DNA of 59,866 nucleotides from Ilumatobacteraceae bacterium. GTDB lineage: Bacteria > Actinomycetota > Acidimicrobiia > Acidimicrobiales > Ilumatobacteraceae. Within the stretch, counting starts at the first letter, position 1. The number at the start of each line of letters is the position of its first letter. Location of the stretch: assembly GCA_017853385.1 (NCBI GenBank), contig JAFMJR010000004.1, forward strand, positions 1 through 59,866, in the 5' to 3' direction. The notes under the pieces are model-generated. The model searched no databases, was not told the DNA's origin, and was given only the letters and a program-made list of their open reading frames with translations. A program made the position numbers and the translations under genes. Below are positions 26,905 to 36,310 of the stretch, one piece after another.

Positions 26905-27443
26905 GACTGAACCGCCGTGATCACAACTCCATCAACCGATACTTCAACTTCATCGTTGATCTGAGTTGGAATATTTTTGCCAACGAAATCTGGCCGAATA
27001 GGAAGCTCACGATGACCCCTGTCAACAATTACTGCTAGCTGCACCGATCGTGGGCGTCCAAAATTGTTTAATCCTTCAAGTGCTGCTCGCACGGTTCTGC
27101 CCGTGTACAACACATCGTCAACAAGCACTACAACTGCGCCATTGATATCGAACGGAATATCACTTATTGCGCCGGGAACAATTGGCCGCAGACCAATGTC
27201 GTCACGATGCATTGAAACATCAAGTGACCCGTTTGGCACGTTAAGCCCTGGCTCAATCTGCGCAATGCGCTCTGCCAACTGATCGGCTATCCATGTACCA
27301 CCACGTTGCAGTCCAACGAGCACAACATTGTGCGCACCTTGATTACGTTCAACAATTTCGTGGGCAATTCGACTGATTGCTCGACTGACGTCGGGGCCGG
27401 ACATGACGGCCTTGCCTGACGCAACTTTTATCTCTCGATTCAT
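26901..27443 (-). CDS. pyrR: PyrR regulator / uracil phosphoribosyltransferase
   Basis: UMP-responsive RNA-binding regulator of pyrimidine genes, related to phosphoribosyltransferases; 180 aa. The PRPP motif [13 protein letters not shown] lies near residues 105-117. The ATG at 27443 is chosen because GAGGAG lies five bases upstream; a frame continuing to 27476 would start inside the PyrR-binding loop. It is the first gene of pyrR-pyrB-pyrC-carA-carB-pyrD. A PyrR-binding RNA loop ends two bases before the ribosome site, implying control of translation of its own operon. Confidence 0.95.
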   Translation of the reverse strand: MNREIKVASGKAVMSGPDVSRAISRIAHEIVERNQGAHNVVLVGLQRGGTWIADQLAERIAQIEPGLNVPNGSLDVSMHRDDIGLRPIVPGAISDIPFDINGAVVVLVDDVLYTGRTVRAALEGLNNFGRPRSVQLAVIVDRGHRELPIRPDFVGKNIPTQINDEVEVSVDGVVITAVQS

Positions 27444-27456
27444 GAACTCTCCTCGT

Positions 27457-27476
27457 TTGAACCTCACAGGGCTCAA
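27457..27476 (-). promoter_or_regulatory. PyrR-binding RNA loop
   Basis: The leader RNA reads TTGAGCC-CTGTGA-GGTTCAA, a seven-pair stem (one G-U) with a six-base loop. The part AGCCCTGTGAGGTT matches the PyrR-binding consensus ARUCCNGNGAGGYU at 13 of 14 positions. It ends two bases before the GAGGAG ribosome site of pyrR. No antiterminator/terminator pair follows, which favours repression of translation, as described for mycobacteria. Confidence 0.8.
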
Positions 27477-27490
27477 TTAACGACAGGCTC

Positions 27491-27499
27491 ACCATAGCA
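27491..27499 (-). promoter_or_regulatory. Extended -10 promoter of the pyr operon
   Basis: TGC-TATGGT (27499-27491) is an extended -10 element in the 74-base gap between the DUF2079 stop and pyrR. Transcription would begin near 27484, giving a leader of about 40 bases that contains the PyrR loop. No good -35 is seen, consistent with an extended -10 type. Confidence 0.5.
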
Positions 27500-27517
27500 G
27501 TGCTAAGCCACTAGGGG

Positions 27518-28903
27518 TTATTTCCGTTGGTACACCACCCACCAACCGTTTTCATGAACGATACGGAAAGCGTCTTTCTCGGCGTCCCACACCTCTTGCG
27601 CCTTTTGGTCCAAGTCTCTTGGAAGCAGGACGAATTCCACTTGGTCCGCACCTGGCAGTCGATCACCTCCAGCAAAAACATCGGGCCCGTATAAGTTTCG
27701 AACGAATGGGTTCGGGAACGAATAGATCACTTTGCGCCTAGCCATTTGCGCAGTGATTGAGTGAAAGGCGCTTAATACTGCATCGTCAGGAACATATGCG
27801 ATCGCTTCACGAGCGGCCACCACTGGTGCTGTTTGTGAATTCCATGATGTTGTTTTTGACCTAGCTAGCGGCAAAGGCGACCATAGGTAGCCACACACGA
27901 GAGACGAAACAATCAACAACGCACTCGCCCATCGTCGTGCCGGACGCGAAAGCCGACCAAGCGCCCAAGCCGATCCCATTACAACGCATGGAACAATAAT
28001 TATTGAGTAGTGATACTGAATTTGATGTTGATACCAAAAGGTGCTGAGTACATTTGACGCGAGCATCATGACACCAACTGCAGCAAGGCTTGGCTCAATC
28101 AGAAAAACAAACCCCGCAGAGGCAAGCATTTGCCACACATACATCGGCCTATCTTCACTCCAGAGATATGAAGCCAATTTTGTGGGCTGAGTAAATGTTG
28201 TTTTGATTAACCCGGTCAAACCTCCAAATGGAATGCGCCAGGAATTTCGAAACGCGATACCAGTGAAACTACGCATGACAACTAAAAACATCATCAGCAT
28301 GGTCACCAATGACACAATGCTTGTCAATAGTCCTCTTTTTCGATCAATTCTGAAGGCCACCCAAATGCCAAGTGGAATGAGCACAAAGGCCACGTCTTCC
28401 TTCACGGTCAGACTTAGTCCAACTGCGACCCAATACCAACCCCATCGCTTTGCATTTGCCGACCAAACTGCTAACGCAACAAGTGTTCCCAACGCGGCAT
28501 CAGGATGAAAATTCTCCAGATTCGTCCAGCCAATAGACGGGTGCATGAGATAGACACCAGCCATAACTGCAGCCAACGCCTCACTTCGCAAACGGTCACG
28601 TGAAAACCAGTACACCGGAAGTGCGCCGACGGCAATCACGATTGACTGAACAATAAAGAGCAAAGCAGTGCTGCTCACCACCCAATACAGCGGGATCAGC
28701 AATACAAGAATGAAAGACGAATGATCGCCAAAGAGATTTCGACCCATCAACGTAACGAACGGTGAATGCCCACGCGACAGCAACCAGATGCCCTGGTCAT
28801 ACAGCCCAAAGTCGTAAGCAGAAGATCCCAAACCGTTGTGCACCCCAACGGTTCGAACAGAAAAATACGTTGCGTACATCACCACCATGGCCCACACGGC
28901 CAA
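27518..28903 (-). CDS. DUF2079 polytopic membrane protein
   Basis: 461-aa integral membrane protein with about ten hydrophobic segments. The region YDFGLYDQGIWLLSRG, MGRNLFGDHSSF and NLENFHPDA identifies the DUF2079 family, membrane proteins that resemble GT-C glycosyltransferases in topology but have unproven function. The soluble C-terminus (about 360-461) contains VLPRDLD and ends in positively charged residues. The listed TTG start has no ribosome site. The open frame upstream adds KKSVSLYT before the first membrane helix and reaches an ATA overlapping the nusB stop, an alternative start. Confidence 0.8.
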   Translation of the reverse strand: MAVWAMVVMYATYFSVRTVGVHNGLGSSAYDFGLYDQGIWLLSRGHSPFVTLMGRNLFGDHSSFILVLLIPLYWVVSSTALLFIVQSIVIAVGALPVYWFSRDRLRSEALAAVMAGVYLMHPSIGWTNLENFHPDAALGTLVALAVWSANAKRWGWYWVAVGLSLTVKEDVAFVLIPLGIWVAFRIDRKRGLLTSIVSLVTMLMMFLVVMRSFTGIAFRNSWRIPFGGLTGLIKTTFTQPTKLASYLWSEDRPMYVWQMLASAGFVFLIEPSLAAVGVMMLASNVLSTFWYQHQIQYHYSIIIVPCVVMGSAWALGRLSRPARRWASALLIVSSLVCGYLWSPLPLARSKTTSWNSQTAPVVAAREAIAYVPDDAVLSAFHSITAQMARRKVIYSFPNPFVRNLYGPDVFAGGDRLPGADQVEFVLLPRDLDQKAQEVWDAEKDAFRIVHENGWWVVYQRK

Positions 28904-28926
28904 GGTGTAGAGAGAAACGCTTTTCT

Positions 28927-29355
28927 TTATTGCCGAACCTTTTTTGCAATGGTTGACAAGATGCCGTTCACAAAGCGACCCGATTCATCTGTGGAAAAAG
29001 TTTTTGCCAACTCCACTGCCTCGTTCAGAATCACAGCCGTTGGCACCTCTGGACGCGATTTCAATTCAAAGATTGCAATGCGCAAAACGATGAGGTCTAT
29101 GACTGGCATGCGTGCAAGTGTCCAGCCGATTGCATTCTCTGCAATGATTTCGTCTGCAATCGGCGTCACTTCGTCAACGCCAACAACGATTTCTCTTACC
29201 AAATCGTCAACCGGAAGAACTTGAGCGTCTACTACTTGATTTCCGAGTTCACTTTTTGCGTGAGCCTCATAAAGCAGGTGCAATGCACGCTCCCGCGCAT
29301 CAGATCTGGCATCGGGTCCCGCCGAACGGGAAGAACGGCGGTCGGCCATGCTCAA
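28927..29355 (-). CDS. nusB: Transcription antitermination factor NusB
   Basis: Binds boxA RNA with NusE (S10) during rRNA transcription; 142 aa, all helical. The N-terminal [13 protein letters not shown] and the C-terminal pair of motifs [18 protein letters not shown] and [10 protein letters not shown] are diagnostic. It overlaps efp by four bases. The efp-nusB order just before pyrR is shared with other actinobacteria. Confidence 0.96.
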   Translation of the reverse strand: MSMADRRSSRSAGPDARSDARERALHLLYEAHAKSELGNQVVDAQVLPVDDLVREIVVGVDEVTPIADEIIAENAIGWTLARMPVIDLIVLRIAIFELKSRPEVPTAVILNEAVELAKTFSTDESGRFVNGILSTIAKKVRQ

Positions 29356-29915
29356 ACGCGCGTGATGTAGTCGCCGCTACGTGTGTCGACTTTTACTCGA
29401 TCACCAATATTGACGAACAGCGGCACTTGAATAACTTTTCCTGTTTGCAAGGTTGCAGGCTTGCGAGCACCAGAAACACGGTCTCCCTGAATTCCAGGCT
29501 CGGTTTGTGCAATTTCCAACTCAACTGCAGCAGGAATTTCTACGCTCACAATTTCACCTTCATATGTAGCAATGATGGCAACTGCGTTCTCGATTAGGTA
29601 ATCCGCTGCTTCACCAAGCGCTACAGGCTTGATGTTTACCTGGTCATACGACTCTTGATCCATGAATACGTACTCGTCGCCGTCTTTGTACAAAAACTGC
29701 ATGTCACGCTTTTCAAGGATTGCCTGCTCTACTTTGACACCGGCATTGAATGTTTTTTCAAGCATGTTGTTGCTTCGCAAGTTACGCAGCTTTGAACGAA
29801 CAAATGCCCCACCCTTACCTGGCTTTACGTGTTGAAATTCAACAACGGTGTACAGCGTGCCATCAAGATTGAGGGTGATTCCGTTCTTTAAGTCGTTTGT
29901 GGAGATTGCAGGCAC
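29352..29915 (-). CDS. efp: Elongation factor P
   Basis: Relieves ribosomes stalled on polyproline; 187 aa, three OB-like domains. The modification-site loop reads [16 protein letters not shown] around residues 30-45 with a lysine at its tip, so a Lys-type EF-P is likely. Start is GTG at 29915 with AAAGGA six bases upstream, so the gene begins 28 bases inside pepQ. The C-terminal [17 protein letters not shown] is typical. Confidence 0.97.
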   Translation of the reverse strand: MPAISTNDLKNGITLNLDGTLYTVVEFQHVKPGKGGAFVRSKLRNLRSNNMLEKTFNAGVKVEQAILEKRDMQFLYKDGDEYVFMDQESYDQVNIKPVALGEAADYLIENAVAIIATYEGEIVSVEIPAAVELEIAQTEPGIQGDRVSGARKPATLQTGKVIQVPLFVNIGDRVKVDTRSGDYITRV

Positions 29916-31027
29916 AAGTTGTCCTTTGAGGTATGGGTGAGCGTCGTACTTCCGGTTTCATGCACCAGGATCAAGTCCTCAATGCGCACGCCACCGAGAC
30001 CTACACGATAGACCCCAGGCTCCACCGTCACTACCTCTCCAGCGCGCAATGGTTCATCTGATTGCGTTCGCAGCCAAGGGGCTTCATGAATTGCAAGCCC
30101 AACTCCATGACCAGTTCCGTGAACAAATTCATTGCCAAAACCTGCCTCCGTAATTACCGACCGACAAATTCGATCGATTTCACTTGGCGCAATACCCGCC
30201 TGCACTGCGTTTACTCCTGCTCGCTGAGACTCACGCACCACTGCAAAAATTTCGCTCAACTCTGAATCAACTTGCCCAAGCAAAAAGGTGCGGGTCATAT
30301 CGGAGTGATATCCATCAACCAAGCCACCAACATCAATAACCACACTGTGACCTTCACGAATCAACTCTTCTGTTGGTCTGTGGTGTGGACGTGCAGAGTT
30401 GGCGCCTGTGGCAACTATGGTTTCGTAACTCGGACCATCCGCTCCGTGTTTTCTCATGCGATATTCCAACTCATCTCGAACATCACGTTCAGTCACTGGC
30501 TCGCTCATCGCCTGCTCAAGAAGCTGTACCACCTCACTCATTGCGCGATCTGCTGCAAAAGCGGCAAAGGAGATGCGCTCGATCTCTGCATCAGATTTCA
30601 CTCTACGAAGTTCTTGCACCACCCCATTTACAGGGACCAAGCGACATGAAATTGCTTGCTGATACTGCGAGTGTGTTTCTACCGATAGATCTGCGGCTTC
30701 GAATGCACAATGAGTTGCAAGATTTACTTCTTTTGCTACAGCGTGAATAGTTTCTGCTGCCGTCCGTGCTTCAACTACACGAACGTTTGCCCCGGAGCTA
30801 CCCAACTGCTGAGTTGCTTGTTCAACATAACGACCATCAGTCACCAGCACAGAATCATCTGCGCGAGCGACAAGCACCGCAGATGAACCACTAAAGCCTG
30901 TGAGATAACGAATGTTGTCGTGCGAAGTAACAATCAACGTCTCGGCTTTACAGATTTCACTCAGATAAGCAATTGCGTCATCGATGCGACGGTCCACACG
31001 CAACACTGAAAATTGAGGACGAGCCAT
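29888..31027 (-). CDS. pepQ: Xaa-Pro peptidase, M24 family
   Basis: 379-aa metallopeptidase acting on proline peptides. The N-terminal creatinase-like domain spans about 1-140. The pita-bread domain has all five metal ligands: Asp in VIDVGG, Asp in YHSDMTRTF, His in HGTGHGVGL, Glu in TVEPG and Glu in GVRIEDL. It lies between aroQ and efp, the usual place of pepQ/pepP in this cluster. GAGG precedes the ATG by seven bases. Dipeptidase and aminopeptidase-P roles cannot be separated by sequence alone. Confidence 0.93.
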   Translation of the reverse strand: MARPQFSVLRVDRRIDDAIAYLSEICKAETLIVTSHDNIRYLTGFSGSSAVLVARADDSVLVTDGRYVEQATQQLGSSGANVRVVEARTAAETIHAVAKEVNLATHCAFEAADLSVETHSQYQQAISCRLVPVNGVVQELRRVKSDAEIERISFAAFAADRAMSEVVQLLEQAMSEPVTERDVRDELEYRMRKHGADGPSYETIVATGANSARPHHRPTEELIREGHSVVIDVGGLVDGYHSDMTRTFLLGQVDSELSEIFAVVRESQRAGVNAVQAGIAPSEIDRICRSVITEAGFGNEFVHGTGHGVGLAIHEAPWLRTQSDEPLRAGEVVTVEPGVYRVGLGGVRIEDLILVHETGSTTLTHTSKDNLCLQSPQTT

Positions 31028-31042
31028 GTCTAGGCCTCGACG

Positions 31043-31495
31043 CTATTTGCTTGCGAGCAATCGAGCGACAGCCTGTACTGCCAACACATAACTGTTGCCA
31101 CCGAACCCAGCAATAGTTCCAGAGGCAACTGGCGCAATGACACTTTCATGACGCCAAACTTCGCGTGTACTTGGGTTTGACAAGTGCACCTCAACAACTG
31201 GGCCACTAAAAGCGGCAAGTGCATCGTGAATACTCCATGCATAGTGAGTAAAGGCGCCCGGATTGATAATGATCGCGTCATACACGCCACGCGCTGAATG
31301 AACTGCGTTCACAATTTCTGCCGAACTATTGCTTTGCAAACTGTCGAGTTGTAGACCCAATTCAACAGCTGTTGAAGTTGCCGCATCCATGTGGTTGGCA
31401 AGCGTTGCAGTTCCATACACCTGAGGCTCGCGCTCACCAAGCAAGTTCAAATTTGGACCATTCAAGACCAATACGCGATTCGCTGCAGTCGCCAT
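31043..31495 (-). CDS. aroQ: 3-dehydroquinate dehydratase, type II
   Basis: Third step of the shikimate pathway; 150-aa dodecameric type II enzyme. The N-terminal motif LNGPNLNLLGEREPQVYG carries the catalytic loop arginine and tyrosine, and NPGAFTHYAWSIHDAL and VEVHLSNPSTRE carry the conserved Asn, His and substrate contacts. It lies four bases after aroB and completes the aroC-aroK-aroB-aroQ series. Confidence 0.96.
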   Translation of the reverse strand: MATAANRVLVLNGPNLNLLGEREPQVYGTATLANHMDAATSTAVELGLQLDSLQSNSSAEIVNAVHSARGVYDAIIINPGAFTHYAWSIHDALAAFSGPVVEVHLSNPSTREVWRHESVIAPVASGTIAGFGGNSYVLAVQAVARLLASK

Positions 31496-31499
31496 AGTT

Positions 31500-32543
31500 C
31501 TAGCGTACTTCCATTCGATTCAGAGCCGAGCGCACCGCATCAACACTGACTGCTGTTACAGGTTCAACTCCATTTATTCCATCGAGAACAAATGTCAGCC
31601 CACTCAATGCCTTTTTGTCACCATGCATTAACGCAATGAGCTCATCGTGGTGGACACCATTTGGCAGAGCACACGACAGACCATATTCGCCCTCTACCAC
31701 TTGACGATGTTGGGTAACACGCTCATCTGAAATTCTTCCTAGCTCACGGGCAAGATGAGCCGCGTAAACCAGTCCAATTGCCACTGCCTCACCATGAGCA
31801 ACTGAGAACTCCGTAGCGATTTCAATTGCATGCGCCAAGGTGTGTCCGTAGTTCAACAGCATTCGACGCCCACCTTCACGTTCATCTGACCCGACTATGT
31901 CAGCCTTGATTTCAACGCAACGAGCAATGCGATCGATAAGACTTAAACCCAAGAGGTCGTCTCCAACGAGAAAGTGATACTTCGCCATCTCGCCATTACC
32001 GCAGCGGGTTTCACGTGGACTCAAACTTGCCAACGCATCGGTGTCGCATAACACTCCACGAGGTTGCCAAAACGCGCCAACCAAATTCTTTCCCTCTGCA
32101 AGATTGACGCCAGTTTTTCCGCCAATTGCAGCGTCGACCATTCCGACCAAAGTTGTCGAAACATGAACTACAGCGATTCCTCGGTGCCAAGCCGATGCAG
32201 CAAAACCGGCGATGTCGGTGACCATTCCCCCGCCAACCCCAACGATCACATCATTGCGTGTCAGTCCAAACGATGCGCACTCTCGCATGATCATTTCAAA
32301 CGTGGCAATGGATTTGAATTCTTCGCCTAATCCGATGTTGATAGTGCGAACGGATATTCCGGCATTCACCAAGTCTTCTTCTACCGAAAACGGAATCGTC
32401 GCCTGCGTAACCACAATTGCCCGCTTTGCAGTTGCCGGAACCAATTGAGCGATTTGTTTACGAATACCAGCACCGATCACCACGTTGTAGGAGCGCTCAC
32501 CGAGCTCCACCCGTACTGTTCGCTGATTATTCATCACTGCCAT
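31500..32543 (-). CDS. aroB: 3-dehydroquinate synthase
   Basis: NAD- and metal-dependent cyclase making dehydroquinate; 347 aa. NAD-binding GVGGGMVTDIAGFAA, GGKTGVNLAEGKN and the metal-ligand region NYGHTLAHAIE and HGEAVAIG are present. The ATG at 32543 begins 17 bases inside aroK; a second ATG three codons later (32534) overlaps the aroK stop by eight bases and is also plausible. Confidence 0.96.
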   Translation of the reverse strand: MAVMNNQRTVRVELGERSYNVVIGAGIRKQIAQLVPATAKRAIVVTQATIPFSVEEDLVNAGISVRTINIGLGEEFKSIATFEMIMRECASFGLTRNDVIVGVGGGMVTDIAGFAASAWHRGIAVVHVSTTLVGMVDAAIGGKTGVNLAEGKNLVGAFWQPRGVLCDTDALASLSPRETRCGNGEMAKYHFLVGDDLLGLSLIDRIARCVEIKADIVGSDEREGGRRMLLNYGHTLAHAIEIATEFSVAHGEAVAIGLVYAAHLARELGRISDERVTQHRQVVEGEYGLSCALPNGVHHDELIALMHGDKKALSGLTFVLDGINGVEPVTAVSVDAVRSALNRMEVR

Positions 32544-33063
32544 CAGACCGTAGTTCGTCTACGACTTGTGAACATACCTTTGCTGCACTCTTACCCCGCG
32601 TGTCAATGCGAATATCAGCCACTTGTTCATACCAAGAAGCACGCTGTTCGCTTAGTGACTTCAACGTTTGCTCTGCATTTCCGTCAAGCAACGGTCGAGC
32701 AACGCCAGACTTTGTGCGAGCGACCAAATCTTCAATCGAGGCATCCAGCCAAATCACTCGGGTGGCGCAATCTTGAAACATTTTTCGATTTGATTCGGAG
32801 ATCACGGCCCCACCACCAGTTGCCAACACAACGTTTGACGTGCCTGAGCACAAAGCCTCTTGAATTGCTTCGGTTTCATACGACCTGAACACCTGCTCAC
32901 CATCTTGAGAAAAAATGTCACGCACCGACTTACCGGCTTTCTGCGTGATTAATTCGTCTGAGTCAACAAAGGCATACCCAAGTTCCTGAGCAACTCGCTT
33001 TCCCACCGTGGTCTTCCCAGACCCCATTAACCCAACAAAAACGATTGCTTGTCGTGCGCTCAC
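32527..33063 (-). CDS. aroK: Shikimate kinase
   Basis: Phosphorylates shikimate; 178 aa. P-loop GLMGSGKTTVGKR near residues 11-23, the shikimate-binding DSDELI and the glycine-rich ATGGGAV are conserved, and the lid arginine occurs in KSGVARPLL. The ATG overlaps the aroC stop by four bases. Confidence 0.96.
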   Translation of the reverse strand: MSARQAIVFVGLMGSGKTTVGKRVAQELGYAFVDSDELITQKAGKSVRDIFSQDGEQVFRSYETEAIQEALCSGTSNVVLATGGGAVISESNRKMFQDCATRVIWLDASIEDLVARTKSGVARPLLDGNAEQTLKSLSEQRASWYEQVADIRIDTRGKSAAKVCSQVVDELRSDGSDE

Positions 33064-34223
33064 TGGATGGATGCAGCGAAAGCCGCCGCGTTGCGTACAA
33101 ATTCTTCTACTGAGTCACCACCGAATTTGCGCTGAGCTTCAGTTGCGAGGACAAGCGCGACCATAGTTTCTGCAACAACACCCATAGCTGGAACTGCAGT
33201 TACGTCAGTTCGCTCCTTGAAGCTGACAGTTTCTTCCTTCGTAACCGTGTCAATGGTTTTAAGAGTTGGACGATTCAGCGTTGCCAACGGTTTCATCGCT
33301 GCGCGAACCACCATTAATTCGCCTGTAGTCATGCCGCCTTCAGTCCCACCAGCAAGTGTGGTTTCTCGACGATACGAGTTAGCTGCTTCATCCCACGAAA
33401 TCGCGTCATGAGCCAAACTTCCACGACGACCAGCAACTTCAAAGCCATCGCCAATCTCTACACCCTTGACCGCTTGAATACTCATAATTGCTTGTGCCAA
33501 CAAGCCGTCAATCTTGCGATCCCAATGCACATAACTGCCAAGACCAACCGGTAATCCGTACGCAAGTACTTCAACCACGCCACCGAGACTGTCGCCATCT
33601 TTTGCCGCGGCTTCAATCTCGGTGACCATTGCCTGTTCAGCATCTTTATTAAATGCACGAACCGGTGACTCATCTACAGCAGGAAGATCTTTAATTGTTG
33701 GCCGCAAGGTTGAAGTTGACTTTGCTGCACCCATTTGCGTGACATGCGACAAAATGTCAACTCCAATTTGTTTGAGCAGTAGTTTTGCCAGTGCCCCGGC
33801 AACTACACGTGCTGCGGTTTCTCGTGCGCTTGCACGCTCAAGCACGTCGCGCGCATCGGTAAAACCATATTTCTGCATACCGGTTAAATCTGCATGTCCA
33901 GGACGTGGTTGGGTCAGCGGCTTCTTGGTCGCACCAGGAGCAGGAGACATCTCTTCGTGCCATACATCGCTACGGAACCACTCAGAGTTCTTAATTTCAA
34001 TAGCAACTGGCGAACCAAGAGTTCGACCGTGGCGAATTCCGCCAATCAACACAATTTCGTCTTGTTCAAAACGCTGACGAGGCCCGCGTCCGTAGCCAAG
34101 GCGACGGCGACCCAATTCATGCTGAATATCTTCGGCAGTTACTTGCAGGCCAGAGGGCAAGCCTTCAACGATGACCACAAGTGCCTGGCCATGACTTTCA
34201 CCCGCTGTGAGATAACGCAACAT
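33060..34223 (-). CDS. aroC: Chorismate synthase
   Basis: FMN-dependent last enzyme of the common aromatic pathway; 387 aa. The N-terminus GESHGQALVVIVEGLPSG and the region GRRRLGYGRGPRQRFEQDE are signatures, with RASARETAARVV and GGMTTGE later. No Shine-Dalgarno precedes the ATG at 34223, but TAGCCT lies seven bases before it. It follows aroE by 42 bases and is coupled to aroK. Confidence 0.97.
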   Translation of the reverse strand: MLRYLTAGESHGQALVVIVEGLPSGLQVTAEDIQHELGRRRLGYGRGPRQRFEQDEIVLIGGIRHGRTLGSPVAIEIKNSEWFRSDVWHEEMSPAPGATKKPLTQPRPGHADLTGMQKYGFTDARDVLERASARETAARVVAGALAKLLLKQIGVDILSHVTQMGAAKSTSTLRPTIKDLPAVDESPVRAFNKDAEQAMVTEIEAAAKDGDSLGGVVEVLAYGLPVGLGSYVHWDRKIDGLLAQAIMSIQAVKGVEIGDGFEVAGRRGSLAHDAISWDEAANSYRRETTLAGGTEGGMTTGELMVVRAAMKPLATLNRPTLKTIDTVTKEETVSFKERTDVTAVPAMGVVAETMVALVLATEAQRKFGGDSVEEFVRNAAAFAASIQ

Positions 34224-34230
34224 GACCTAC

Positions 34231-34236
34231 AGGCTA
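34231..34236 (-). promoter_or_regulatory. -10 box of aroC
   Basis: TAGCCT ends seven bases before the aroC ATG, in the 42-base gap after aroE. It fits the leaderless pattern; no matching -35 was found. Confidence 0.45.
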
Positions 34237-34265
34237 CCCGTGCACTTGTTCAGGATTCAGGACAA

Positions 34266-35093
34266 TTAATCGAAGCGTTGCGCAAGCGCAGACAGCGCTG
34301 CATCACGCATGACATCGGGGTCTGGGCTCATTCCACACCACAATTGCTCCTGTCGAACTGCCTGATAGATCAGCATCCATAGACCATCAACGGTTTGCGC
34401 ACCAACAAGTTGTGCCTGATGCAATAACGCCGTGCGAAGCGGGTGATACACCGCGTCCAACACCACAAGCGATGAATGCAAGTACGCAGGATCGACTGCC
34501 TGCTCGTCCGTACCCATACCCACAGATGTGGTGTTGATCAACAATGTCGCGTCCTTGATATCGCTTAGTGATCCAACGCGAGCAACCGTTGCACATTTGG
34601 CGGCACTTTGTGCACGAGATTCAGTGCGGTTGATAATGGCAATATCTGCTGCACCACGATTTCCCAAAGCAGCAATAACTGCACGTGCAGTGCCGCCAGC
34701 CCCAACCACAACTGCACGACAATTTTCTATAACGGCGCCAAACCGCGCAAGGGCATCGCAGCAGCCATCTCCGTCTGTATTGGCCCCACGCATAACTCCT
34801 GTGCCATCAAAAATGATGGTGTTCACCGAACCCGATTTTTGTGCAACTTCGTCCATGCTTTTTACCAATGCAAAAGCTGCATCTTTATGCGGCATGGTGA
34901 TACTGAGGCCGAGCATGCCAGCATCTCGCGATGCAAATACTTCTTCTTCGAAGAACTGTGACTCTACGTCTATCGCCACGTACCGCCAAGGTTTAGACAT
35001 TTTTGCGAAGGCGGCATTATGAATTGCTGGCGACAAACTCTGAGATATGGGAGAGCCCAAAACTGCGGCAATCGTTTTTAATTTCTTATTCAC
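34266..35093 (-). CDS. aroE: Shikimate dehydrogenase
   Basis: NADP-dependent reduction of dehydroshikimate; 275 aa. The substrate domain shows GSPISQSLSPAIHNAAF and the catalytic lysine in TMPHKDAA; the cofactor domain shows VVGAGGTARAVIAALG. Start is GTG at 35093 with AGGA five bases upstream. It lies between mltG and aroC, as in Mycobacterium and Streptomyces. Confidence 0.95.
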   Translation of the reverse strand: MNKKLKTIAAVLGSPISQSLSPAIHNAAFAKMSKPWRYVAIDVESQFFEEEVFASRDAGMLGLSITMPHKDAAFALVKSMDEVAQKSGSVNTIIFDGTGVMRGANTDGDGCCDALARFGAVIENCRAVVVGAGGTARAVIAALGNRGAADIAIINRTESRAQSAAKCATVARVGSLSDIKDATLLINTTSVGMGTDEQAVDPAYLHSSLVVLDAVYHPLRTALLHQAQLVGAQTVDGLWMLIYQAVRQEQLWCGMSPDPDVMRDAALSALAQRFD

Positions 35094-35110
35094 GTTTGTC
35101 CTATTTGCTG

Positions 35111-36310
35111 TTATGGCAACAAGCCAGCTTGGCGAGCAGTTTCAACATTGGCTTCATGCTGCGCAAGCGTTACAGCAAATGCATGACCACCATCTTTGTC
35201 TGATAACACGTAGTACAGATATCGACACGGCTTTGGCACGTTGGCGCACAATGGGTCTGTGCCTGCGGGATTTGGAGCAGGATTCAGCGCAGCGATGATT
35301 GATGCACGCCCCGGGTTTGCTATTGGCGTTGGCGGCAATCCTTTGTTGAGGTAGGTGTTGTATGGACCTTCAGTCGACTTCAACGTTGCAAAGTCGGTAT
35401 CTGCTGGCGCGTTGTACAACAGGGTCGCATCTATTTGCAGCGGCATTTTGATTTCAAGACGGTTATAGATGACTCGAGCAATTTTTGCTCGATCTGCATC
35501 GACTTTTGCCTCACGCTCAATCATTGATGCAACGATCAACACTTTGTATGGCGTGAGTCCGACTTTTGCTTCAGCGTCGTCAAGTCCTTCTTGGGAAGCT
35601 ACTCGAACCATTTGCTTGGCGAGTTGCTGCACCACCTGCAACTCATTTTGGTCACCCGAAATTTGATATGTGTCAGGAAACAACAGTCCTTCAAGCGAGG
35701 TCTGACCTGCTGGTCGGTATTTGGTCTCCACTGATGGATCACTGGCCATAGCTATGAATTGATCTGCATTCAGCCGCAGTGTTTTCTCCGCCAAGCGCTG
35801 CCCCATTTGCGCAACGGTAAAACCTTCAGGAAATGTAACTTTTTGATAACTCGCTGAAGGTGGTGTTTTGAGCACCGCCATGATGTTGCCCATGTGGTCT
35901 TTTGGCAACAACGTGTAGTAGCCAGGAATCAACTCGATTCCACCTTTGCGCGAGACATACCAACTAAACACACTGGACCGCGAAATAAAACCTTCACTTG
36001 CAAGTCGGTCACTCACTGAATCAATGGTGTCACCTTCGATAACAGTAAATGACTTCGCATCACCAATTCCCGACGGATTCACTTGGTGTACGTACCACAG
36101 CCCAATCGCGCCCATAAACAGCGTGACTGCTGCAACTGCAATTGCCACAATGTGTAACGGACGAGCGAGAGTTCGAAGATCATTAGGAAGTTCATCAACG
36201 TCGATGTTTTCCGACCGCGGCAAAGCACCCGGATTGTCCCACGGATCCTCGTACCAATCTTGAGCCGGTTGATCTTGCGACTTGCGAATCTTGATTAATG
36301 GATCAATCAT
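35111..36310 (-). CDS. mltG: Endolytic murein transglycosylase MltG
   Basis: Inner-membrane lytic transglycosylase that ends glycan strand growth. With ATG 36310, overlapping the ruvX stop by eight bases, it has 399 aa: a cytoplasmic N-terminus of about 50 residues, one membrane helix around 52-74, a LysM-like region (FTVIEGDTIDSVSDRLASEG) and the YceG domain with the catalytic glutamate in SMIEREA. An ATG ten codons upstream is possible but would lie deeper inside ruvX. It lies between ruvX and aroE. Confidence 0.94.
   Translation of the reverse strand: MIDPLIKIRKSQDQPAQDWYEDPWDNPGALPRSENIDVDELPNDLRTLARPLHIVAIAVAAVTLFMGAIGLWYVHQVNPSGIGDAKSFTVIEGDTIDSVSDRLASEGFISRSSVFSWYVSRKGGIELIPGYYTLLPKDHMGNIMAVLKTPPSASYQKVTFPEGFTVAQMGQRLAEKTLRLNADQFIAMASDPSVETKYRPAGQTSLEGLLFPDTYQISGDQNELQVVQQLAKQMVRVASQEGLDDAEAKVGLTPYKVLIVASMIEREAKVDADRAKIARVIYNRLEIKMPLQIDATLLYNAPADTDFATLKSTEGPYNTYLNKGLPPTPIANPGRASIIAALNPAPNPAGTDPLCANVPKPCRYLYYVLSDKDGGHAFAVTLAQHEANVETARQAGLLP

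Noticed and set aside
27500-27517. Terminator between the DUF2079 gene and pyrR
   Set aside because: A short AGTG/CACT stem exists but is weak, has a bulge and no T-run, and it runs into the promoter region.
28850-28865. GGTTCGAA resembling a tRNA T-arm
   Set aside because: It lies inside the DUF2079 coding frame and no acceptor, D or anticodon stems accompany it. No other tRNA-like segment was found.
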